A DNA stretch of 64,000 nucleotides from [Phialemoniopsis] sp. UDSM-2020. Lineage: Eukaryota; Ascomycota; Sordariomycetes; Thyridiales; Thyridiaceae. The stretch spans positions 3,720,001 to 3,784,000 of the forward strand of contig JAEILZ010000005.1 of the NCBI GenBank assembly GCA_018873225.1, given 5' to 3'. The notes beneath the pieces were generated by a model. That model was not told the DNA's origin. It ran no database searches and saw only the letters and a list, made by a program, of their open reading frames with translations. How positions within the stretch are numbered: the first letter of the stretch is position 1; every line of letters starts with the position of its first letter. Positions 22,272-32,967 of the stretch are shown piece by piece. Position numbers and translations under genes: made by a program.

Positions 22272-22630
22272 CAAATGGGTGTCAAAAAGGCTGACAGTCT
22301 TGGGTCAATCTCTACCTGAGTCACTCACAAAATGAATGATCATATGGGCTTAGGTAGTGGGATAACCCTGGGTGATCAAGCATATATGAGACACATCGAG
22401 AAGGCAACCTGTCAAGTATTTGGTCACTCACTTGACTAGATTCATCTTCGGAAATATGGTGGCATGCTGTCATACATCTCGTGCCTGATCTTAATTTATT
22501 GAGCGTAATGAGAGTTATGTACAGTCATGCTTGTGCTATATTGCACGGCAGTTTCGAACACAAGCTTTTCACACTTTCATCGCCACACTCTAGGTTCCTC
22601 GCTGCGTGTATCTCAAGATGGATTATGAGC
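22272..22630. other. Convergent 3' spacer, MFS and xylanase
   Basis: A 359-bp spacer holding repeat copy B. AT-rich stretches here (about 22400-22530) probably serve polyadenylation on both strands. Nothing else was seen. Confidence 0.5.
22277..22366 (+). repeat. Dispersed repeat, copy B
   Basis: It begins six bases after the MFS stop codon. It matches copy A at its left part (GGGTGTCAAAAAGGCTGA) and exactly over 18 nt at 22348-22365. The middle is diverged, with small length differences. Confidence 0.55.
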
Positions 22631-23759
22631 TTATTGGAGAGCCTGGACAATCGAGTTGTAGGCGGCCTTGGGGGCGTAGCCGCTGTCGAAAAGCAAAGGG
22701 TTACCCTGGGGCCTCCACGAGTCCTGAAAAGTAAATTGATGTCAGTCACAAAATTCTGTCCGCTCATGGCTTCAGCACCCAAATAAGAACGTACATTGTC
22801 ACGGACACCCCAGACGGTGATGCCGACGCACTGCTTGACGGCCAGGCAGCCCTTGGTGATGGTGGCGTAGTCGTTGGCATTGTTGCCCTGGATGTCGAGC
22901 TCGGTGACGGCGACCTCCTTGACGCCCGAGTCGGCGAGGGCCTTGATGGCGCCTGCCAGAGCGCTGCCCTGGCCCGCGTTCAGGTGGCCCTGGGTGCCGA
23001 TGCCGTCGATGGGCACGCCGGCGGCGATCCACTTCTTGACGTGGGCGACCATGCCGTTGGTCAGCTTGGCGGCGGTCGGGCTGTCGAGGTTGTAGTCGTT
23101 GATGTAGAGGACGGCGTCCGGGTCGGCGGCGCGGGCGGCCTCGAAGGCGATGCGGACAAAGTCCTCGCCGAGGACCTGGGAGAAGACGGACTGGCGCAGG
23201 GATCCGTCTTCGTTGAAGATCTCGTTGCAGACATCCTGACCGACGCCATATTAGCTTCCTCCTTCTCTACAAGATAACAAGTGTCGAGTGTCTAACTCAC
23301 CCAGCCACGGATCTTGCCCTTCCAGCGGCCAATGACCGTCTTGGCGTGGTCCTGGATGGCCTGCGTCAGCTGCGCCTTGTCGCGGATGTTGCCGACCCAG
23401 CCGGCGAGCTGCGAGTGCCACACAATAGTGTGCCCGCGGATCGTCTTGTTGTGCGACGTGGCCCAGTCCACCAGATAGTCGGCGGGGGCCCAGTTATACT
23501 GGCCCTTTGTGTTCTCGAGGCTCTGCCACTTCATGCTGTTCTCGGGCGTGACCTGGCCGAAGTTGGCGTCGATGATGGCGGCGTTCTTGCCGCTCGTCAG
23601 GCGGCCCTGGTCGGTGCAGGTGCCGTAGTACAGCTTGCCTTTGGCCTTGATCAGGGCGTCGATGCTCTGCGGGGCCTGGCGCGAGGCGAGGCCGACGTCG
23701 GCGGCCGGGGCGGCGAGCGCCAGCGGGGCCAGGAGGCTGAGGAGGGCGGCGGACTTCAT
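22631..23759 (-). CDS. Secreted GH10 endo-1,4-beta-xylanase
   Basis: Three exons on the minus strand: 23759-23301, 23235-22795 and 22723-22631, giving 330 residues, the size of a catalytic domain without a carbohydrate-binding module. It cuts the beta-1,4-xylose backbone of plant xylan. A signal peptide ([16 protein letters not shown]) is followed by a short pro-stretch with a possible dibasic-independent cut near SRQ. Landmarks are [18 protein letters not shown], the acid/base E158 in DVCNEIF and the nucleophile E265 in VTELDIQ. The C-terminal exon encodes [12 protein letters not shown], the typical GH10 end. The promoter has a TATA box and an XlnR/Xyr1-like GGCTAA. Confidence 0.96.
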
Positions 23760-23852
23760 CGTGGGGGAACAGTAGATGGGCACTGGTAGGAGAAGGAAGA
23801 TACTGGGGTGGCGAGTCTAGATGGTGGTGATAGCTACAAGTTCCCTGGGACA

Positions 23853-23860
23853 TTTATATA
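23853..23860 (-). promoter_or_regulatory. TATA box of GH10 xylanase
   Basis: TATATAAA on the minus strand, about 95 bp upstream of the start codon, typical of strongly inducible fungal secreted-enzyme genes. Confidence 0.7.
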
Positions 23861-24045
23861 AGACCACTACCTTCCCAGCGTTGTTTGCCCCTGACACGGC
23901 GTCCCCTCCGCTCATATCTTCCGGCTCACAATTCATCTACTCGGCCCACCGTATCCGAACTCTTTTGAGGGATGTAGTAGCATGGCGGAACCGGCTCGCG
24001 GGTACGATATGATGTCTCTAGTCTTGGCATTGGCTGTCACCCTTA

Positions 24046-24051
24046 TTAGCC
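24046..24051 (-). promoter_or_regulatory. Putative XlnR/Xyr1 activator site
   Basis: GGCTAA on the minus strand, 287 bp upstream of the xylanase start codon. This is the known core for the xylanolytic activator XlnR/Xyr1. A single site in this position is suggestive only. Confidence 0.5.
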
Positions 24052-24917
24052 GGGTATATAGCAGCGAGGTGCGCTGCTGAGGCTGAGAGGATGCATGTGA
24101 GCTCGTCCCGCAGGTGGAGAAGGTAGTGTTTGCCATGTTAGTCTCAAGGCAAAAGTCGTTGCCAATCCTGCCAAGGGCGACTAAGAGGTGGCACATATAC
24201 AAATCGCGGAGTGGTTCCTGGTGTGTCCCCACGGCAATTTGTGATATTTGCCGGGAGCTCGAGGTGACAGGATGCGACCTTTATGTATTCTTCCCCACAG
24301 ACGGGCCTCTCAGCCTGTGCTCAGCAGATATCTTCAACCAAACTTTCATCTAATGGAGAAATACAATTCCACGAATCGGTTGATTCCGTCGAGCTGACTT
24401 TGCGAACGGGTTTCGTCAGGTCGTTATACCCTTAACTGCACGCTCAACATCAACGCCAACATCCTGTCCTTAGATCCAGAATCTAGTCTCGAAAGGCTCA
24501 AAAGAGGTTCAAAATGTGCAAAATATGAAAGTGTCCGGTCCAATAGGGGAACAAAGACCGCTTGGTCAAAACACCAGGAATGCTTGCGCCGAGATTTGAA
24601 GGCAACGTGGGGGCATAACGCGTGTTGCCATATCGGCCGGAGTGAAGTCCTCCGTATTTGGGAGCTCTACCCGTACCTTGACTCTGTCTGGTAGGAAATT
24701 AGGACATTTATAACCTCTCATGTCAAATCCGGAGCATACTTTTGTGTTCCTTCCCTTTCCAAGACCGTGTATAATGTACAATTGCTTTCATTCAAAGTGA
24801 GTAGCGTCGTATCTTACAAGAATAGCAATACAGAAATATCTCCTTTATCAATCGTACAGATCAGACTCAGACCAGGGGTATCACATGCCCAATCCTCTCC
24901 AGCTGCTCTCCAGCCAA

Positions 24918-25631
24918 CTAATGACAGGCCTTGCCGAACCGCCGCAGATTAAAGTAGTTGTACGGCAGCGGCGCCAGGTATCCCGCGGCCATGGACACGG
25001 CGGCAGCTACCCAAAACGCCGGCTGGTCGAGCGCCACGACGCCGCCGGTCAGGTGCCAGTCGACGGCGTTCTGCGCCGCCTCCATGGTCAGCATGGAGAT
25101 GAGGCTCATGCCGGCCGCCGTGCGCGCCGCGGCGGGCCAGGGCAGGCGGTCGCGGCCGAGGCGCAGGAGGGCCGTCTCGAGGAGCATCGAGGTGCTCAGG
25201 CCCGAGGCCACTGTGTAGGTGGTGGTGATGTCAGAGAGAGAGATGGCAAGGAAAGGAAGGGAAAGTAAAAACGTACTGGAGATGGCCATGATGGTGGACA
25301 TGCCCATGTCCGGGTAGAAGGCCTGCAGGTACCACATGGCGGCGAAGTCGCCGGTCGTGCAGCCGACGAGGCACCGGAAGGTGTTGACGCCGGAGCGCTT
25401 CCAGGCCGGCCAGGAGGACCAAAAGGCCAGCGTGGTCAGCGGCGGAATCGCCGCGCCGGGCTTAGTCGTCTGCTCGGCGCCCGCGCCGTGACATGATGAA
25501 GATGACTTCTTGCAGCTGCTAGTAGACTGGTATTGAATATGCGCCGCGGGCAAGAAGCGTTTGTAAGTGGCAGTCGCGCCGCAAACGGGGCCAATCGGCC
25601 GTAGCGACACTCGAGTGGCGAGTCGCAACAT
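24918..25631 (-). CDS. DUF4396 integral membrane protein
   Basis: Two exons on the minus strand: 25631-25277 and 25210-24918, giving 215 residues. The 66-nt intron (GTACGT...CACAG) is divisible by three and stop-free, so the frame stays open even if retained; splicing rebuilds MAISMASGL. The body has about four hydrophobic segments with conserved DUF4396 blocks: KRSGVNTFRCLVGC, GDFAAMWYLQ, STSMLLETALL, GMSLISMLTMEAAQNAVDW and APLPYNYFNLRRFGKACH. Function is unknown; the family occurs in bacteria and fungi. The first 45 residues are basic and Ser-rich and could be a mitochondrial or signal-type leader (inference). I chose the first ATG in frame. Confidence 0.82.
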   Translation of the reverse strand: MLRLATRVSLRPIGPVCGATATYKRFLPAAHIQYQSTSSCKKSSSSCHGAGAEQTTKPGAAIPPLTTLAFWSSWPAWKRSGVNTFRCLVGCTTGDFAAMWYLQAFYPDMGMSTIMAISSTFLLSLPFLAISLSDITTTYTVASGLSTSMLLETALLRLGRDRLPWPAAARTAAGMSLISMLTMEAAQNAVDWHLTGGVVALDQPAFWVAAAVSMAAGYLAPLPYNYFNLRRFGKACH

Positions 25632-26004
25632 CTTGAGAATTCTACCCGGCGGCTCGTGGCCCGCAAAGTCCAGTAATGATGAAGGTGCGCTCAAATACTA
25701 GAAAAGTCAAGTCGCTATATGAAAGACAATAACCTTTTACATTTTGCAGGTCAGGCACACATGCGATCAAAGCCTTCGTGTTGAGCTGTTTGTGCGGTGA
25801 TCAGACGAGTGATTTTGGCGTGTTTTGGCCGCTGTGGAGATCATCTCCGCGGCGCTTCGGCGGTTAAGATTTTACGACAGTAGTAATCATCACTCGTGCA
25901 ATCAAATTTCCAGAGCTTTTGTTCAGCGCCTTCTGCGATTAGGACTATGTAGGTTTATGCATGCTGACCAAATGCTAATAGTACAGATATCAAACAAAGT
26001 CTTC
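25632..26004. other. Intergenic, no feature seen
   Basis: A 373-bp spacer between two minus-strand genes. It should hold the upstream gene's terminator and the DUF4396 promoter. No specific element was found. Confidence 0.5.
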
Positions 26005-27255
26005 TCATTTCTTTGATGACTTCTTGGCCTCATCCTTGACATCCTCGGCCAGCTCCTTGGCCTGCTCTGACCGCTTCGACAGCACCTCCTGCAGGTCCTT
26101 CATCGTCTCCTTGACCAGCTTCTCGGCGTCCTCGCCGCGCTTGTCGGCCACCTCCTGCAGCTTCTGCAGCTTGGGCAGGATCTCGCTGCCGCCGGGCACC
26201 GCCTTGAGCCACTGCTCCAGGCCGCCTAGGTCGAAGCCCTTGCTCTTGCTGACGGCGCTCTTGATGTACTTCTCGAGGCCCTTGGTGTCGCCGCTCGACG
26301 CGCTCTCCTTGACCTGGCCCCACAGCTGCATGAAGTTGCCCTTCTTCAGCTGGTCGGCGTTCTCCTCGACCAGCTTCTTAATCTCGGGGTTCTTGTCGAG
26401 GTAGGGCTTGGACTTCTCCAGACCCTTCTGCCAGGCCTCATCGGCGAGGCCCTTGAGCTTCTCCTGCTTCTCTTGGACCAGCTTCTTGACCTTTTCAATG
26501 TTCTCGGCCGCCATGCCGCCCGCGGCGATGTCCTTGATCTGGTTCCAGGTCTTGTTGACCTCCTCCTTGGCCTGCGGGCCGTAGTTGTTGCCCATCTCCT
26601 TCAGCTGGTCGAAGCTGCCGCCGACCTTCTCCTTGAGCTGTGGGTGGTTGTTGAGGATGTCCTCCGAGACGTCGCCGGCCAGGTCCATGAGGCGATCGAC
26701 GTGCTTGGAGATGATCTCCCAGGCCTTGATGGCCGTGTCGGCGTTGACGCCGCCCTTGTAGCTCAGGTCCTTGAGCTCGTTGTAGGCCTCGCTCGCAATC
26801 TTGTCGAACTCGTCGCCGTGCTTCTCGCGCACGGTGTCGAGGTCGTCAAAGGCCTGGTCGATGTAGCGGCCCGCGCCGGGGATGAAGGCGGCGTACGACT
26901 TGGCCGTGTCGCGCACAAACTGGTAGGCCTCGCTGGCATTGGGCGTCTTCTCCTGCACCTTTTGCTTGGCCGACTCGGCGTACTGCTTGACCTGCTTGCC
27001 CGTCTTGACGACCTCCTTCATGCCGCTGGTCGAGTACCAGGTGTAGAAGACGATGAGGGATGCCGCGGCACCGCTGGCGGCGCCGACAAGGGCGGGGGAG
27101 CCGGACGAGGAGGCATTGGTGCTGCTGCTGCTACCGGAGGTTGTGCTCTGGAAGCGCTTTGAGGAGCGCGCCTGAGATCGGGCGTTCTGAGCGAGCTGGG
27201 CGCGAGGGGTCTGGCGGACGCAACGCGCCGCGGGTCTGATGGTTCGGGAGAGCAT
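26005..27255 (-). CDS. Mitochondrial membrane protein with long helical tail (unknown function)
   Basis: A single exon of 416 residues. Residues 1 to about 36 are rich in Arg, Ser, Ala and Gln with no acidic residue, a classic mitochondrial presequence. A Ser/Gly-rich spacer follows, then one hydrophobic segment (about 54-75, LVGAASGAAASLIVFYTW). Residues 80-416 are highly charged and almost entirely helix-forming, rich in K/E/A/Q with likely coiled coils, ending in a Lys-rich tail (KKSSKK). I infer an inner-membrane protein with a large soluble helical domain. I do not recognise a named family; it resembles conserved fungal proteins of unknown function. Confidence 0.85.
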   Translation of the reverse strand: MLSRTIRPAARCVRQTPRAQLAQNARSQARSSKRFQSTTSGSSSSTNASSSGSPALVGAASGAAASLIVFYTWYSTSGMKEVVKTGKQVKQYAESAKQKVQEKTPNASEAYQFVRDTAKSYAAFIPGAGRYIDQAFDDLDTVREKHGDEFDKIASEAYNELKDLSYKGGVNADTAIKAWEIISKHVDRLMDLAGDVSEDILNNHPQLKEKVGGSFDQLKEMGNNYGPQAKEEVNKTWNQIKDIAAGGMAAENIEKVKKLVQEKQEKLKGLADEAWQKGLEKSKPYLDKNPEIKKLVEENADQLKKGNFMQLWGQVKESASSGDTKGLEKYIKSAVSKSKGFDLGGLEQWLKAVPGGSEILPKLQKLQEVADKRGEDAEKLVKETMKDLQEVLSKRSEQAKELAEDVKDEAKKSSKK

Positions 27256-28741
27256 TTTGAGGGTGAGTTTGTGATTGTAGGTAAGGGAAAGAATTGAGGT
27301 GTTCGTGATGTGAGCTTGGTCTGGTCAAAACAAGGTGAGAGGTCCCTGGCGGGTATTTAAGAGCTCCAGGTGAAACAAAGTCAATTGGCAGCAGCTTAAG
27401 ATTGAGGAATGACGCAATGGGACCTGAAGCTAGTCGCAAGGAATCAGACTTGGGTCATTTTTACTTTATTCCTATGTCGATTTCGATTTAGCTGCAATGG
27501 CAGGGGAAATGTCTCTCGTGTATTTGCGACGTCATCGTGACTCGTGGCGGACCAGAAGCTCCAGGAGCTAAGGCGGGTAGCTTGAGCTCTGAGGTATCAC
27601 AGCAACAGAGCTTTGCCCCTTGCACACGGGTTTTCTTACAGGGCTGTTTCGACTGTGGTCTAGTCCTCAGAAAGAACTTCGATCACGTTTTCCGATGTCC
27701 AGGGCGGGCATTTACAAAGAGCCATGTCCATCGCAACATGACATCACCATCTTTCTGGAGGGCCCACTTTTCGATCGCAAGCCAACGCTCCCACAGCTCC
27801 CCAAGCCACCGACACGCCTAAGAGAAATCTAGATCGCCTGGATGCTTCGGTGCCTTGCTTGTGGACCTCTTTCTAGAATTGGATACGGTCATTCAGGTGC
27901 CAGACTGGCGGGTTGAGTGCTGTTCTACCTACCTACCTCCTTTACAAATTGAGCAATGGAGGATGCCGAGGATAGCCACGATCTCTGAGCGAGCGGCGTG
28001 CCTCCCCCACGAAGGAGAACAATGTTTTGCAAGACTCACCTTTCAAGACAAACCTGGGCACAGGCGTTGTAAAGAGAGCAAGGCATATGATGATAGCATC
28101 CAATTGCTCGTAGCGGCTCTAGGCAAGCTCATTGATCTCTCCAATGTCACAAAACCAATATCGCCTCAGTTGTGGTCAACGGGCCGGCCCTTCAGCTTCT
28201 GCAGATCTGGATCACAACGGCGACGGCTCATCCTACTTGAGATGCGGCTGTGATAATCACATTGACTTCGAAAAACCCCGACTGAGTGGGTGATGTACCC
28301 GATTGAAGCCATTCGAAGAGGAGCCGTGAGCCTCGGCATGTCCCTCAAGCTGTGAACAGGAGCTGCCATTAGCGGCGGCCGCGGAGCATCCCAGCACGAT
28401 TAGCTAAGGGATACAGCCAGGCGGCAGCATTTTCTCAGGGGGGATTGCGGGACCAAGTACAGCAAAAGCCCCACCAATCACCCAATCCAGTCTAGCAGCC
28501 GCCGTTCTTGACACGATCCCAATCGACACTTTATTTCCTAGTCGCGTGGATGCACGCCCGAGGAGACCGCACAACTCCATCAATCCCTTCATCCAATCTG
28601 CTGTTCATCCCTCTCCTGTTTTCCCCATCACGCATCTTTTGCCTCCTCTCTTCCTTTCACTACTCTCGCTTTCGTCCCATTCAGTTGTGGACTTCTTGGA
28701 TGCGTTTCTTTGGGTGATTTGTCTACCTCGGGGAAGTCAAG
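27256..28741. other. Intergenic region, divergent genes
   Basis: A 1.49-kb spacer between the mitochondrial protein and CWH43. The stretch 28560-28690 is strongly C/T-rich, a probable CWH43 leader or transcription start zone. Short open frames here have no recognisable features. Confidence 0.55.
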
Positions 28742-31700
28742 ATGGCTTCCAAATACAAGGACAAGGATGCAGGCGTTGTCCTCTCCTTCAACGGCGCCTG
28801 GGTCAGCTGGATGCACACTACCGTCGCCTACAGTACGTCGAGACATTTTCGGTCTGGATGCGCCTCCCGATATATTACTAACTCTCATTGCTCACAGCCG
28901 CCTTCATCAGCGCCTTCATCGTCGGCGTCTCCCTCCACTACCACAAGATCGTCCAGAATGAGTGGTACGGATACCCTCAGGAGTGGTTCCCCTCCGTGTC
29001 TGCCACCATTGGCGACCGATACCCCGAAAGATCTTTCTTCATGCTCTTTATCGCCATCACATCCGGTATGCAGCTCCCCACTGCTCAACGACACGTACAA
29101 TACTGACTCCGGCAGGTCCGAGATTCGCCCTCGTCGGTCTTTGGTACCTCCTGACGGCCAAGCCTGGCAAATTCCTCCCCAAGTTCGTCGCCTTCTGGGG
29201 TGTCTTCCGCACCCTGACTTGCGGCGGCTTCACCTATGTTACCTCGACCGATGACCACGACTGGCACGACATCTTCATGATCTCCTACATTGTCGCGACC
29301 ATCCCCTGGACCTTTGGGTGCCTGGCCCTGAGCCCGCCCAATGCCAAGGCCATCAAGTACCGCAAGTATCTTTGCGGCGCTTTCTTTGGGACTATGATCC
29401 CCCTGGTCTACTTCTTCATCCAGCACAAGGTACACAGGGTGCCTGGTGGTATGTTTGCGCTCTGAACCACGATCTTCAATGTAGCTCTCCCGCTAACAAC
29501 CCGCGCACCAACAGCCTACACCATCTACGCTTTCTTCGAGTGGGCTCTGATCCTCTTCGATGTTGGATACGATGCGGTGACTGCTCTGGACTTCTCGACC
29601 TTCGAGCTGGTGGTCAAGGATGTCAAGGGTCTCAGCAAGGGGTACGTGCAATGGCTTCCGAAATAGGTCCCCTCGACCCCGGCCTGTATATATCTCATTT
29701 ACGCTGAGCCACCTAATATATGAAGTCATGAACCCATTCTAAGTTTGCTATTAGTGCACACCCGTCCTCCGTGTCCGCTGCCGAGCTCGAGAAGGAGAAG
29801 GAACTGGCCACCGGAGGCGTCTTCTCCCAGGGCTACACTGTGAGCGGCGTCATCGACACAGCTGCCGACGTCTATCTCGGTTTCGTGTTCTGGTCCGTCC
29901 TGACCAGTCTCGGCGTCGTTGTCTGGTTCTTCCCGCTTTGGTACATGGGCATCTCGGGCTACGAAGTCTTCGTCATGTCCAGCATCTCGCCCCTGCTGCT
30001 CGGCATCCGTCCCGTCCGGTCGCTCGTCGTCAACAACCTGCGGGTGGTGCACCTGCTGTCCCTCGCAGGCGTCATGGCCTACATGGTCCAGAACCCAGTC
30101 TATCGTCTGTTCGCTGTCGGTTTCGGTGTGTCGATGCAGTGCCTCGCCTGGACTGCCACCCTGTACTCCGAGTCGCTGCACGAGGGCCGCCTCGAGGCCA
30201 AGATCCTCGCTCTCATCGGTGGTTTACTTATGTCGAGCATCGTCAAGTTTGCTTGGCAGACCAACAACCCCATCTGGCCCATTATGCATGCCGCCAACGG
30301 TGGATGGAACGGCACCGGCCTGGTCCTAGGTCTTTTGGCCGTTCTGCGATCTACTCGCAGGGGTCCTCTGCACACCGGTGACAACGGAGACCGACAAGCT
30401 GGCTCGAGCATCCTGTCTGCTTTCGCCATCGCCGGTCTGTTCTTTGCGCTGCACTCGCTGCTGTCCGATACAAGCACTATGATTCTATGGGTGTGGGAGG
30501 GATACCCGATCCGCGGGCCTTTCTCCAACACGCATGCGTGGTACACCATTTTCGCCATGACTGGCGGTCTTGTCCTCGGTCTCCTGCGTCCGGGCTTCAT
30601 TGCCTCCTGGACCGCTTATGGCATTGCCTGCGTCGGCGCTGCGATGGTCACTCTCTACAGCAACTGGTTCGGCTACTACGGCGCACTTATCCTTTCGGTC
30701 TACCTTATGGGCGTGTCCATCCCGCTCATTACCAGCGCCATCAAGAAGAGCCCCGCCGTCACCTTCGGTCTCGGCTTCCTGTTTTACAACTTTTTGGTCC
30801 TGTTCCACGTGTGGGTTGTAGCCTACGCGTTTGTCCCCGGTGGTCCCTTGGTCCGTGAGCACACCGACTGGATCATGATCACCATGATGCTGTGCATCGG
30901 TGCCGGTGTGTTTGACCTCACTTCCAACCGGGTCGGTCGCTCCAAGGCCAAGTACCAGAAGCGCCCGAATGCCTCTGCCCACCGCAAATACTACTTTGGC
31001 GCCATGGGCGTCCTCAACGTGCTCTTCCTGGCCGCCGCCTTCCTGCGCTTCCCCACCAATGACTACAAGCCGTACCACGCCGAGGACCGCGTCCTGACCG
31101 CCGGCATCTGGACTATCCACTTCTCGCTCGACAACGACATGTGGTCGTCCGAGTACCGCATGCGCGACCTCATCAAGGAGATGGAGGTTGACGTCATCGG
31201 CCTGCTCGAGTCGGACCAGCAGCGCATCATCATGGGCAACCGCGACTCGACGCAGCTCCTCGCCGAGGAGCTGGGCATGTGGGTCGACTACGGGCCCGGT
31301 CCCAACAAGCACACGTGGGGCGCCGCCCTGCTGTCCAAGTTCCCCATCCTCAACTCGACGCACCACCTCCTGCCCTCGCCCGTCGGCGAGCTCGCGCCCG
31401 CCATCCACGCCACGCTCGACGTCTACGGCACGCTCGTCGACGTCTTCGTCTTCCACTCGGGCCAGGAGGAGGACCCGGAGGACAGGCGCCTGCAGTCCGA
31501 GTACCTGTCCAAGTTGATGGGCAGCACTGACCGGCCCGCCTTCCTGCTGAGTTACCTGGTGACCAAGCCGCTCGAGGGCAACTACAACACGTACGTGTCG
31601 GAGACGTCGGGCATGCACGACGTCGACCCGAGCGACTGGGACCGCTGGTGCGAGTACATCCTGTTCAAGGGGCTCAGGCGTGTGGGCTACGCCCGCGTCA

Positions 31701-31945
31701 GCCGGTCTACGATCACCGATACCGAATTGCAGGTCGCCAAGTTTGTCCTGCCTCCGGCCGACGGGTCCGCCGAATCGGCGCTGCAGTCCCAGCGGGCGTG
31801 GGAGATTGACGCCGAGACGCGCAACAGCCGCGTGCAGGAGGAGGACTTGCCGGCGGGCTGGCGGTTCCCGGCCATGTTCCGCGGCGAAGGGGTGCGCGGG
31901 CACAGGTACCACGTCTTTGACGAGCCTAGGTACTTTAACTACTAG
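28742..31945 (+). CDS. cwh43: CWH43, GPI-lipid remodelling (ceramide) protein
   Basis: Five exons: 28742-28832, 28898-29065, 29116-29448, 29515-29641 and 29755-31945, giving 969 residues, matching yeast Cwh43. The N-terminal quarter is the PGAP2/Frag1-like multi-helix domain ([39 protein letters not shown]). The middle has many transmembrane helices. The C-terminal part (about residue 680 on) is an endonuclease/exonuclease/phosphatase-like domain ([31 protein letters not shown]). Yeast Cwh43 replaces diacylglycerol by ceramide in GPI anchors in the secretory pathway and affects wall integrity. Branch points such as TACTAAC and GCTAAC support the introns. Confidence 0.95.
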
Positions 31946-32967
31946 ATGCCTGGTTGAGACGAGACTGGAGGAAGTGAAGTGGTGGTAGTATGTTGGGAGC
32001 AGGGAGGGGAAGGGAAAAGCATGGGGCAGGTTCACTCCTGCAAGCACAATGGTCTCTTTTTTATCTCATTTGTTTGTACAATATCTGTAAGAGATATCTG
32101 CGGTAACCAAAGAGTCAGATTGACAATATCTGGAGGCCTGTTCCACCTGAAGTTGCTGTAAATCCTGCGTGTGAGTCCTCACCTTCCACCACATCATCCA
32201 TCTACCGGCACCGAGGCGCCGGGTTGCCCCGGCTCCGAATTCCCCGCGGTGCTGCCCTGCGCCGTGTCGGGCACCGGGAGATGCAGCGGGGAGAGGTAGA
32301 CATCTCGAGGGAAGCGATGTCGCCGGGCAACGAATGGTCCGATGTCCGTTGGGCGTACGGGCGATTGGCGTGGGACTCCGGTTCAAGGGGATGGAGGAGG
32401 GTGATGATGATCCTAACCAGCTTCACATGCTTCCTGTCCCACAGCCCAAGCTGTACTAAATCAGGCACGTACGTAGATGTGAGAAAGAGAGTGTAACCCC
32501 AGACGGAGGTACCCATGCCATTACAAGAGCATGCTGAAATGCGGGGAGGGGCATCCCTCTCGGCAGTCTGGCAGATCTCGGCAGAATGAACCCCTGTTCG
32601 CATCGATCTTGGGGCTCCATTTACACGGCGCGTCTCGCTCGCGGGGTTCCCGGAGCCGTTGGCAGTCAATGTTACTTGCCACTGCTCAATTCCTCCACCA
32701 ACAAGACATGGAGGGACATTGTGGTAATTGACGTTCTTGGCAAGGTCCATCTTCTAGTGCTTCGGAGGTCTTGTCCACGGGGCCGACGATTGGGCCTTCG
32801 CGTGTAGAGGAGCCGAGGCAGACACTGCCATCTACTACAATAATACGAGCGGTGTTAAATTAATAAAGATGGGCACTTCTTCTGCGGAGACATGAGCAGG
32901 TCGGAGCTGTAGCTTTCTGTGCTCATCTTTGCCTGTCAGCTTGTCCATAACAGACCGTCTAGTGAAG
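31946..32967. other. Intergenic, no feature seen
   Basis: A 1.02-kb spacer between CWH43 and the GH5 gene, both on the plus strand. No supported gene, repeat or RNA was found. An AT-rich piece near 32840-32870 is close to the GH5 promoter, but I see no clean TATA box. Confidence 0.55.

Larger units (their letters stand above)
23760..24917. other. Intergenic region with xylanase promoter
   Basis: A 1.16-kb spacer. The left part is the xylanase promoter (TATA at 23853-23860, GGCTAA at 24046-24051). The rest, to the stop of the DUF4396 gene, shows no supported gene. Confidence 0.55.

Noticed and set aside
26473..27162. 229-residue open frame on the plus strand, Leu/Val-rich
   Set aside because: Antisense of the mitochondrial helical protein; K/E-rich helices read backwards give Leu/Val runs.
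30485..32047. Long open frame (520 residues) on the minus strand
   Set aside because: It mirrors the CWH43 coding exon. C/G-ending codons make the antisense frame stop-poor; composition is low complexity and no motif is seen.
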